From positions 62,001-126,000 of the forward strand of contig JALHRF010000001.1 of assembly GCA_022841545.1 (NCBI GenBank): a stretch of 64,000 nucleotides of DNA, in the 5' to 3' direction. Position numbers and translations under genes: made by a program. The notes below the pieces were generated by a model. The model was not told the origin of the DNA. It made no database searches and saw nothing but the letters and a program-made list of their open reading frames with translations. Below, in pieces: positions 51,771 to 58,557 of this stretch (positions within the stretch are counted from its first letter, which is position 1; the number at the start of each line of letters is the position of its first letter). This DNA comes from Bauldia sp. GTDB lineage: Bacteria; Pseudomonadota; Alphaproteobacteria; Rhizobiales; Kaistiaceae.

Positions 51771-51842
51771 AAAGCGTGCTTAGCTGGCGCCAGGGCAAAC
51801 TTCAAACCAGGGTACTGAAGCGCCCGGGGTTCAGGTTCGTCC

Positions 51843-53099
51843 TCAAACGGCATTCGCTTCCGCCGTGTGCTCACCAATTCGCGCCGCCTTGGTGGCGTCG
51901 AAGTTCCGATCGCCTCCGTCAAGTATCGCCTCCTTGCCGGTGAACTCCTGCCACCGCGCGACGATGACATCGACGTATTTTGGATCTAGCTCCATCAGGC
52001 GAGCGGCCCGGCCGGCGTGCTCGCACGCGATCAGCGTCGTCCCGGAACCACCGAAAAGATCGAGCACAATGTCGCGCGACTTCGACGAGTTGCGGATCGC
52101 CCGCTCGACCAGTTCCACAGGCTTCATCGTCGGATGCAGGTCGTTTGCCCGCGGCTTGTCATGGTGCCAGACATCACCCTGGTCTCGGGCCCCGCACCAG
52201 AAGTGTTCCGAACCCGCCTTCCAGCCGTAGAGGATCGGCTCGTACTGCCGCTGGTAGTCGGAGCGGCCGAGAGTGAAGGTGTTCTTCGCCCAGATGACGA
52301 AGGTCGACCACTTACCGCCGGCATCGAGCCAGGCGCGTTGCAGGGTATGGAGCTCGGACGAACTCATGCAGACGTAGCAGGCGCCTTTGGTGACCGTGAG
52401 CAGATTGGCGCAGGCCGCCTCCAGGAATTTGGCGAAGGCGTCTCCGAGCGCGTCGTTGAGGATCCGACGTCCTTTGCCCGGCGACTTCGCGCCTGCCTGG
52501 CCGCCGTAGTCCACGTTGTAGGGCGGATCGGTGAACGCCATGTCGGCGAGCACGCCGCCCATCAGGCGCTCGACGTCGGCCAAGGCAGTGGCATCACCGC
52601 AGAGGACGCGATGTTCGCCGAGGATCCACAGATCTCCCGGCCGCGAACAGCTCTCTTCGGGAACGTCGGGCGCGTCGTCGGGGTCGGTGAGGCCTTCGAG
52701 AGAATCCTCGGCCAACAGCTCGGATAACTGGTCGGTGTCGAAACCGGTCAGATCGAGATCGAAGCCGTCAAGCTTCAGATCCCCGAACTCCAGTTTGAGC
52801 AGATCGTCATCCCACTCGGCGTTCTCGTGGGATCGGTTGTCCATCAGCCGGTAGGCGCGCGCCTGCGCCGGCGTAAGCCCCTCGGCCACATGGACCGGCA
52901 CCGTCGTCAGGCCGAGGGCCTTAGCGGCCTCGAGCCGGGTATGCCCGACGATGACCACCATGTTCTCGTCGACGACAATGGGCTGCCGAAATCCGAACTC
53001 CGCGATCGATGCCTTCACCGCGTCGATTGCCTTAGCGTTGTTCCGGGGATTCCGCGCATAGGGCACCAGCCGCTCGACCGGGATATCGGTGACGAGCAT
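51843..53099 (-). CDS. ParB-like nuclease/recognition domain fused to DNA methyltransferase
   Basis: 418 residues. The N-terminal 90 form a ParB/Srx-type domain (LVPYARNPRNNAKAIDAVKA, then VIVGHTRLEAAKALGL). The rest is a beta-class amino-methyltransferase with catalytic DPPY (191-194) and S-adenosylmethionine site DLFGGSGTT (347-355). It would methylate adenine (or cytosine N4) in phage and host DNA, perhaps to evade restriction. There is no cognate endonuclease nearby. The ATG is 76 bases left of a divergent promoter (53175-53204). Confidence 0.9.
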   Translation of the reverse strand: MLVTDIPVERLVPYARNPRNNAKAIDAVKASIAEFGFRQPIVVDENMVVIVGHTRLEAAKALGLTTVPVHVAEGLTPAQARAYRLMDNRSHENAEWDDDLLKLEFGDLKLDGFDLDLTGFDTDQLSELLAEDSLEGLTDPDDAPDVPEESCSRPGDLWILGEHRVLCGDATALADVERLMGGVLADMAFTDPPYNVDYGGQAGAKSPGKGRRILNDALGDAFAKFLEAACANLLTVTKGACYVCMSSSELHTLQRAWLDAGGKWSTFVIWAKNTFTLGRSDYQRQYEPILYGWKAGSEHFWCGARDQGDVWHHDKPRANDLHPTMKPVELVERAIRNSSKSRDIVLDLFGGSGTTLIACEHAGRAARLMELDPKYVDVIVARWQEFTGKEAILDGGDRNFDATKAARIGEHTAEANAV

Positions 53100-53174
53100 C
53101 GGGGCCTCGCGGGCTTGGATTAGGAAATGGGAAACGGTGCGCCACGGAATGCGCTGAAGCGAACGAGCCAGGGT

Positions 53175-53204
53175 TTGACACCGCCACTCGATTTGCTGTT
53201 AGAT
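53175..53204 (+). promoter_or_regulatory. Strong sigma-70-like promoter
   Basis: TTGACA (53175-53180), an 18-base spacer and TTAGAT (53199-53204). The -35 box is perfect. It points rightwards, away from the methyltransferase, with a predicted transcript start at about 53211. Confidence 0.6.
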
Positions 53205-53210
53205 TGAGGG

Positions 53211-53356
53211 TGCCTCGCCGTTTTTGTGCAGGCGTTTATTTGACGAGTTTTTTCGGGGTGAGAGCCCCAAGGTTCTTACGCTTGCGTTTGCAGGCCCTGT
53301 TCTTGCCGGACGACACCGACGAAGGAAGCCGACCCCTGCGGTCGGCTTTTCCTTTT
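53211..53356 (+). ncRNA. Candidate small RNA between promoter and terminator
   Basis: About 145 bases lie between a good plus-strand promoter and a rho-independent terminator, all on the strand opposite to the phage genes. An open frame from 53204 continues past the terminator and has unnatural composition, so a protein product is unlikely. The sequence holds U-rich single-strand stretches (GTTTTTTCGG-like) and short hairpins. It could be a regulatory RNA or a leader decoy. Confidence 0.45.
53326..53356 (+). terminator. Rho-independent terminator
   Basis: A perfect 9-bp stem AAGCCGACC / GGTCGGCTT with loop CCTGC is followed on the plus strand by TTCCTTTT. It would end transcription from the promoter at 53175. 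Confidence 0.75.
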
Positions 53357-53536
53357 CTGCGCGAGGCCGCTAGGCAGCCTTCTGGGACCGGCGTCACGCT
53401 GCGAGAACCGAGGAAACTGGCCAAAAGTTTCCAAAACAAAATGGAAAAATGAAACCAAGAAAAACACCCGAAAACCGGGCGGCGGCGCCAGCGCAATCCA
53501 GACGTGAAAAATGGGGCTCCTAGCCCGCCCCACCCC

Positions 53537-54082
53537 TCACTTTCGCATCCCGATCGAAAATGGCAGCGCCATCAGACGTTGTGCCTCCTGTAGCACCTTT
53601 CCGTGCTGCGCCTCCCAGGCCGCGAGCGCCTCGTCGCGGAGCATCTCGACCGGCACAGCCGGTCCCCAGAGCTGCTCAATCGGAAAGCGCGCCTTGCTCG
53701 TTCGCTTGAACACATTGCCGCCGAAGCGACCGACGACGAAGGCGGACCGAAAGCTCTGCGCCCGTCCCCAAACCTTGGCACGAACGCCGTAGGAGAACTG
53801 CTTTGCCCCGAACACCGACAGCGGCAGGTGTCGGCCGGTGCCGACAATCCGGGTTTCGAGCGTGGCCCGCGTGGAGACCTTGAACTTCATCGCAGCGGTC
53901 ACGGCGCCACGTGGGATCGACGACTGCTCTGCGAGCGCCCGACGGTGAGCGGTATAGGCTTTCCGCCCTTCCTTGTTGAGGGCCAGTGAGAAGGCCTGCC
54001 TGGCCGAGCCTTCTCCGATCCGGAAGCAAGCGGCTTCGAACCGGATGCGCACGTCGTCAGGCTCGGTGAAGACTATGCGCAA
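53537..54082 (-). CDS. Minor tail protein Z-like (HK97 gp10/lambda gpZ type)
   Basis: 181 residues from a TTG at 54082, preceded by GGAGG eight bases upstream; a GTG at 54130 would add 16 unrelated residues. KRTSKARFPIEQLWGPAVPV and a preceding VVGRFGGNVFKR are hallmarks of gpZ-like tail completion proteins. It stands apart from the tail operon, between the candidate small RNA and the AbiEii-like gene. Displaced copies of this gene occur in some phages. Function in tail tip completion is inferred from the family. Confidence 0.72.
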   Translation of the reverse strand: MRIVFTEPDDVRIRFEAACFRIGEGSARQAFSLALNKEGRKAYTAHRRALAEQSSIPRGAVTAAMKFKVSTRATLETRIVGTGRHLPLSVFGAKQFSYGVRAKVWGRAQSFRSAFVVGRFGGNVFKRTSKARFPIEQLWGPAVPVEMLRDEALAAWEAQHGKVLQEAQRLMALPFSIGMRK

Positions 54083-54444
54083 TCGCTGAGCCTCCAAAAC
54101 GCAAATGCCCGAAGCTTTGGCTCCGGGCACAGTTCCGAGATTGGAATATCCGAACTTTTAGAAGCGTTGTTGAATCCGGTCAACACGAAAATTCGCCGAC
54201 CCCGATTTTTATTGTACTTCTTTTGAGACCGTACTTTAGAGTATTTTGGGTTGCTTTTGCCTACCAAGATGGTTTGCGAACTGCGACTCGCGAGAGCATC
54301 AGGTGCCACGGGGCCTCAAAAACGCCTGCCACCTCTTCGGGGCGCTGACCGCATCAGTGTGGCACTGCAAACGGTCGCCGTTCACCCGAAGCGGCCCTCG
54401 AATACAGGGCGTTGTCTCACCTACGCCTTCAACTCATCCAGCCC
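54083..54444. other. AT-richer intergenic stretch
   Basis: About 360 bases without a recognised gene. 54140-54265 is noticeably richer in A and T than its surroundings, with runs such as TTTTTATTGTACTTCTTTT. This may mark the edge of a cassette carrying the AbiEii-type gene. Minus-strand frames here have no ribosome site. Confidence 0.45.
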
Positions 54445-55842
54445 TTACACGAAATAACCATGCCTTCCCCCGCACGGATATCCGTTCGAGTCCTTATGAC
54501 GATTCAGCGCGGTGCTGAGTGTGCTGCGCTTGAATTTCTTCAGACAATACGGGCACTGCACAGTGTAGCTCATCCCACCCCAAACAGGCGCTTTGCGCGG
54601 CCGTGGTGGCGCGCTCATTGGGCCCCGCCGCTGAGCACGCGCGCGGGTGCGCACAAGTCCGTCGCCGAAGTGCTCCTTCTCCGCCGGCTGTCCGGCCTTC
54701 GCTAGTTCAATCGGAAACCTGGGCTCGAACTGCTCGTCCAAGATACGCATGTCTCGGACCTTCCCGTGTAGCAGGGTTTTCTGCCCCGGCCCGCTTGTTT
54801 GTCCTCCAGTGCGATCCCAGACGTAAAAGTACTCCTCAGCATGGCCATCCTTGCGGCGCTTATACATGAGAGCATAGGGCTCAACTTGCCGCTCCCGCCC
54901 ATCGTAGGTCAACGACAGCAAACGGCGGTTGGAACCTGCTTCCATAATTAAATTGCGCAGCTCTGCTGGATAGAACGGCGTTGACGACCAGCTGCCCGGG
55001 AAGACGCCTTCGAAGATCGATTCGACAGCGGTTCGAAAGCCTTCTTCGGCCCGATCGAATTCGAACCGGGCAGCGAGCGGTGCCACATACTTGGCCCAAG
55101 CCGCTTTGAAGAACGGCATGGGTATCCCAAGCAGGATATCTTTTGCTGATGACGGGCTCGCCTGAAAAATCGTCTTCTTGAGGAAGGTACTTAAGACAGC
55201 GCTGCGATCCACTTCGATTGAGCGCTCGAAGAAGGCTGCATAAACCAGATCGTACAGATCGAAGGAGTGCCTGCGCTGGATCAGGCATTTGAGTTTGTTG
55301 GCAAGTAGCTCTTCCAAAGCCATGCAACGTAGCTCCGCCCGGCAATCCGGGGCGTCGCTGTACGCATGTATGAGAGGCCGCATCACCGTAGGAAGGTAGA
55401 TGCGATCAAATTCGGTAAGATCGACCCGGACCGCGATTATGACGCTCGCAGAGTTACCGTAGAAGTCCTGAAAATAGATGCTGCCTTTGTAGCTGCGGCG
55501 ATTCTCATCTAGAAACGCATCCGGCTTCAGCGTGGTCTTGGCGGTATCAAATTGGACGCCGCACATTGCCTGCGCAGCCTCGCATGCACGGTTGATTTCG
55601 ACTTGCGCACGGTCCAGATCAAGGGCGGACTCCAATGAAAAGTCGAGGTCGGTGGAAAACCGCGTGTTTGGATAGAACGCTTTGCGCATGGCATTGCCGC
55701 CTTTGAAAATGAGGCGCGACGCAAGGAAGTCGTTCTCGTAGAAGGCTTTCAACAACCAACCAAATACATAATCGCGCTCCACGTTCGCGACATGGACGCC
55801 CATCACCTCCGCACGGTCATCAATCTCACCTGAATCAATCAT
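54445..55842 (-). CDS. AbiEii-type nucleotidyltransferase fused to WYL-like and zinc-finger regions
   Basis: 465 residues. Residues 1-285 match the AbiEii/DUF1814 nucleotidyltransferase: FKGGNAMRK (46-54), the DLD metal motif (Asp65, Asp67), and the LANKLKCLIQRR and FDLYDLV segments (180-200). Residues about 300-375 resemble a WYL module (LLSLTYDGRERQVEPYALMY). The end holds a C2H2-like finger: Cys430, Cys433, His449, Cys457, His461. The ATG at 55842 directly precedes the family start (IDSGEI); a GTG at 55878 is possible. No AbiEi antitoxin is next to it. Likely role: phage exclusion or RNA modification, inferred. Confidence 0.8.
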   Translation of the reverse strand: MIDSGEIDDRAEVMGVHVANVERDYVFGWLLKAFYENDFLASRLIFKGGNAMRKAFYPNTRFSTDLDFSLESALDLDRAQVEINRACEAAQAMCGVQFDTAKTTLKPDAFLDENRRSYKGSIYFQDFYGNSASVIIAVRVDLTEFDRIYLPTVMRPLIHAYSDAPDCRAELRCMALEELLANKLKCLIQRRHSFDLYDLVYAAFFERSIEVDRSAVLSTFLKKTIFQASPSSAKDILLGIPMPFFKAAWAKYVAPLAARFEFDRAEEGFRTAVESIFEGVFPGSWSSTPFYPAELRNLIMEAGSNRRLLSLTYDGRERQVEPYALMYKRRKDGHAEEYFYVWDRTGGQTSGPGQKTLLHGKVRDMRILDEQFEPRFPIELAKAGQPAEKEHFGDGLVRTRARAQRRGPMSAPPRPRKAPVWGGMSYTVQCPYCLKKFKRSTLSTALNRHKDSNGYPCGGRHGYFV

Positions 55843-56010
55843 CGCTAGAGTCTGGAGCGAGTCGCAGCGGAACGCCACCTGGAGATTGGTTATGTCCGGT
55901 CAGGCGCTGCAGGAACATTGGCGCTGCGTGACAGGAAGAAGATCTTGTTAATCGAGAGCGTGTCGCGTGTCGTCCGGTGGATGACCGTCGACCAGCAATT
56001 GAGTGCCCCT

Positions 56011-56580
56011 TTACTGGCGATCCAGCCTGAACACCCGCACCAGCGCATTCAATGCCAGTCGGAGATTGCCCAGATCGTCGGCGGTCCATGGCGTGGTGTC
56101 CTCATCGACGCAGATGACTTTGTAGACCAGAAGCGCCGGTCGCCGACCCGGCGAGAGCCGGTGATCTCGATCGCACTGGTCGAGGGCGTCTGTCGCCGCA
56201 TCGAACCGTCGACGGAGTCGCTCGACCACCGCGGCGTCTGGTTCGCCCGATGACCCGCCGAAGACACCGCCGCTGACCAGGAGACCGGCAATGGACCGTG
56301 GCGATGGCAGCGGCAGGCCCATCACCATGTGGTGCCGGCGGTAGAGCTCGCCGAATTCGCGGCCGGCCTCGTACTGGGCGGTGCTGATGGTTCCGTGCCA
56401 TGCGAGCCGACCGAACGCGGTGCCGAGTCTTTCGTCCTTCGCCTGCTTTGCGGTGACGCCATAGTGGCGCTGACGGGCTTCGATCGCGGCTTCCATGATG
56501 TCCTTCTCCGTCTCGCTGCGGGTGCGTTTGCCGCAGGGGTAGCGTTTGCCGGATTTCCGTTTGCGACCGCGGATCGTCAT
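56011..56580 (-). CDS. Phage protein of unknown function
   Basis: 189 residues. The N-terminus is very basic (TIRGRKRKSGKRYPCGKRTR), then helical (ARQRHYGVTAKQAKDERLG), and further YRRHHMVMGLPLPSPRSIAG. The last third has CDRDHRLSPGRRPALLVYKV. The ATG overlaps the previous stop by four bases (56577-56580). A DNA- or RNA-binding role, for example antitermination, is possible from the basic N-terminus and position, but no family was recognised. Confidence 0.7.
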   Translation of the reverse strand: MTIRGRKRKSGKRYPCGKRTRSETEKDIMEAAIEARQRHYGVTAKQAKDERLGTAFGRLAWHGTISTAQYEAGREFGELYRRHHMVMGLPLPSPRSIAGLLVSGGVFGGSSGEPDAAVVERLRRRFDAATDALDQCDRDHRLSPGRRPALLVYKVICVDEDTTPWTADDLGNLRLALNALVRVFRLDRQ

Positions 56581-56771
56581 GCCGACCTCCGCTGTTCGGT
56601 GCGCTTGCCGTAAAGCTTCTCGCCGAGCTGCTTGACCAGCTCGCGCTCGGGCCAGGTCAGGCGATGGTCGTCGATGTTGACGGCGAGGAGGCCCTGTTCG
56701 ACCCACCCGTCGCGTTTCACCTCTTCGGGTGAGCGGCGGTTGCCGCCGTAGCCGTGGGGGAGCCACCTCAT
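56577..56771 (-). CDS. Small phage protein (64 residues)
   Basis: Sequence starts RWLPHGYGGNRRSPEEVKRD and continues LLAVNIDDHRLTWPERELVK. It overlaps both neighbours by four bases, part of a chain of four coupled genes (RuvC-like, DUF6378, this, and the basic protein). No domain was recognised. The coupling argues strongly that it is expressed. Confidence 0.7.
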   Translation of the reverse strand: MRWLPHGYGGNRRSPEEVKRDGWVEQGLLAVNIDDHRLTWPERELVKQLGEKLYGKRTEQRRSA

Positions 56772-57019
56772 CGGGTCACCTCCGGCAGGAGGGCGGCGTA
56801 GCCGATGACGTCGACGACGCTGTCACGGTGCGTCGGGTCGTGGGCGAGACGGGCGAGCTTCAGATCGATCATGCAGAGCATGACCTCGGCTGGCGTCACG
56901 GAACGACCGAGCGTGACCGACCAGCGTGCTGCCACGGTCGCCATCGAGGTGGCCGGATCGCCGTAGGTGACGCGGCGCTCGGAGATGATCCGGGCGACAT
57001 CCTCGAGGATCGCGGTCAT
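56768..57019 (-). CDS. DUF6378 domain protein
   Basis: 83 residues. ERRVTYGDPATSMATVAARW and MLCMIDLKLARLAHDPTHRD with SVVDVIGYAALL match DUF6378, a small family mostly in phages. Four-base overlaps at both ends indicate translational coupling. The family's role is not known; nearness to the resolvase suggests DNA metabolism. Confidence 0.75.
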   Translation of the reverse strand: MTAILEDVARIISERRVTYGDPATSMATVAARWSVTLGRSVTPAEVMLCMIDLKLARLAHDPTHRDSVVDVIGYAALLPEVTR

Positions 57020-57567
57020 CGCGTCCCTCCTCGGGTCTCGGTCGCCCAGAGCAGGATGGCGATGGCGTCGGCTTCGTTATCGTCGGTCGGATTGAACCCA
57101 CGTTCGCGCACGGCGGCAATCACCGCCGCCTTGTCGGCGTTGCCCTTGCCGGCGATGAACCGCTTGATGGTGCCGACCGGGACCCCCTGGTAGGCGACGG
57201 CGTGTTCCTCGCACCAGGCGGTGACCCCGGCTAGGAAGCCTCCATAGACGTGGGCTGCATCGACGCCGATGTGTCGGCGAACTTCCTCGAAGTAGACAGC
57301 CTCGATATCACCCGCGAGGCGGAGCGTCTCGTCGAGCCAGCGCTCGAAGCGGAGGTAGCGCATGCCGCCGCCCTCGAAGCGGTGCGGCTTGAAGTCGGCG
57401 GTGCCACTGATGATGCGGCCGCGGGGATTGCGGAGTGCCCAGCCGGTGGTGGTGCCAAGATCAAGGGCGAGGATGGCCGCGGCGCCCGAGGTCTCGACTG
57501 GCCCAGGCACGACAGCAAGCGGCGGCTCGTTGGCCACCGCGGGCAGGACAGCGGAAGGGATATTCAT
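57016..57567 (-). CDS. RuvC-like Holliday junction resolvase
   Basis: 183 residues with a retroviral-integrase-like fold: first catalytic Asp in AILALDLGTTTGWAL, Glu in AVYFEEVRRH, and the C-terminal Asp pair in NPTDDNEADAIAILLWA. A unique N-terminal extension of about 30 residues precedes the fold. It would cut branched phage DNA before packaging. It starts a chain of four overlapped genes. Confidence 0.82.
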   Translation of the reverse strand: MNIPSAVLPAVANEPPLAVVPGPVETSGAAAILALDLGTTTGWALRNPRGRIISGTADFKPHRFEGGGMRYLRFERWLDETLRLAGDIEAVYFEEVRRHIGVDAAHVYGGFLAGVTAWCEEHAVAYQGVPVGTIKRFIAGKGNADKAAVIAAVRERGFNPTDDNEADAIAILLWATETRGGTR

Positions 57568-57872
57568 TGCGAAGGCTCACGAAAGATGGGCCTTCGGCTT
57601 TGGTCGACTTGGATTCTAGAGACCAATTTCGGCGGGGCAACTGAAAACGAGCAGAGGCAGCATTTTTTCCTACCGCCGGCCGGGGGCGCTCCAATGCAGG
57701 GCGATCGGCGATCCTCGCGGCCAAGCAGGAACAGCCCTTTGATACCCGAACGTCACAGGATATGCCTGAGGGTCCAGAACTTGGTTTCCTCGGCCGCATG
57801 GAATCGGCGCGACGGGCCAGGTCATTGTTTCCCTAAAGGCCAACGCTGAAGGCAACCGAAGTCGATGGGGGC
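57568..57872. other. Intergenic stretch between divergent genes
   Basis: About 305 bases between the resolvase start (minus) and the DUF3572 start (plus). It must hold promoters for both, but no clear -35/-10 pair was identified. No coding frame with a ribosome site was seen. Confidence 0.4.
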
Positions 57873-58151
57873 ATGATCCGCCAAACCAGGGAGCAGGTTG
57901 ATCCGGAGATGGTGGCGATCAGGGCGTTGGCCTTCATCGCCGAGGATCCCGACCGACTCGAGCGTTTCCTGCTGCTCACCGGTACTCGACCGGAAACCAT
58001 CCGGAGCAGCGCCGGGCAGCCGGGCTTCCTGAGTGGCGTGATGCAGCAGGTCGTCGCCTGGGAGCCGTGGCTTCTCGAATTTGCCGCCTACACCGAAATG
58101 GCGCCGGCGGACGTCGTTCGCGCCGCCGACCAACTTGCCGAGGGCATGTGA
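57873..58151 (+). CDS. DUF3572 domain protein
   Basis: 92 residues. MVAIRALAFIAEDPDRLERF and the following LLTGTRPETIRSSAG, then GFLSGVMQQVVAWEPWLLEF match DUF3572, normally a chromosomal gene of alphaproteobacteria. The fold is predicted all-helical. Its location on the plus strand amid minus-strand phage genes, next to the repeat array, is unusual. It may be phage cargo or mark a junction between elements. The ATG at 57873 gives nearly the family length. Confidence 0.75.
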   Translation: MIRQTREQVDPEMVAIRALAFIAEDPDRLERFLLLTGTRPETIRSSAGQPGFLSGVMQQVVAWEPWLLEFAAYTEMAPADVVRAADQLAEGM

Positions 58152-58203
58152 CCACCCCCGCTCCCAAACTCGGCTGACGGCTTCGCTCGGTCGCGTCCGG
58201 TCG

Positions 58204-58486
58204 TGGTCACTACCTTGGTCGGGTCCGCAGACGAGGTGGTGACCAGACTTTTCTCTTTCAGATCAGTTGGATAGGCGCTTTGGTCACCACCTTTCGTGGT
58301 CACCACCTGCTCGAAACATATTCCATAGGAGAAGGTCATGGCCGGACCGCGTTCCACATTTCCCACGCATAATGTTTGAAACAGGTGGTGACCAGAGTGC
58401 AGGTGGTGACCACGTTGAAATCATTTAGCTATTTTGGTCACCACCTTGCTCGGCAGGTGGTGACCAGAGGGGCAAGGTGGTGACCA
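58204..58486. repeat. Array of eight exact 12-bp repeats (iteron-like), both orientations
   Basis: AGGTGGTGACCA occurs on the plus strand at 58234, 58383, 58401, 58455 and 58475, and on the minus strand at 58281, 58297 and 58435 (leftmost coordinates). A ninth copy at 58204 has one mismatch. Between 58309 and 58382 lies a spacer without copies. The array lies between the DUF3572 gene and the terminator after the primase. It looks like a replication origin, partition site or dense operator. Confidence 0.85.
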
Positions 58487-58504
58487 GAGGCCAGCGCGAC
58501 AACG

Positions 58505-58530
58505 AAAAGGGCGCCCGGGAGGCGCCCTCA
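58505..58530 (-). terminator. Rho-independent terminator after the primase gene
   Basis: An 8-bp stem (AGGGCGCC / GGCGCCCT) with a 5-base loop, followed on the minus strand by TTTT (the first T pairs within the stem), starts about 28 bases after the primase stop. It separates the replication operon from the repeat array. Confidence 0.7.
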
Positions 58531-58557
58531 ACGTTACTTGCCGCGTCTCTGTGACCG

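Noticed and set aside
53204-53452. Plus-strand frame of 82 codons after the promoter at 53175
   Set aside because: It starts at the -10 box, runs through a strong terminator and has no ribosome site, so an RNA is more likely than a protein.
54073-54309. Minus-strand frame of 78 codons in the AT-rich stretch
   Set aside because: It overlaps the gpZ-like start region, has no ribosome site and no recognisable sequence.
58088-58366. Minus-strand frame of 92 codons containing several VVTT units
   Set aside because: The VVTT units are simply translations of the 12-bp DNA repeats; no ribosome site, and it overlaps the DUF3572 gene.
58204-58486. CRISPR array
   Set aside because: Repeats are only 12 bp, occur in both orientations, have irregular spacing down to 4-8 bases, and no cas genes are near.
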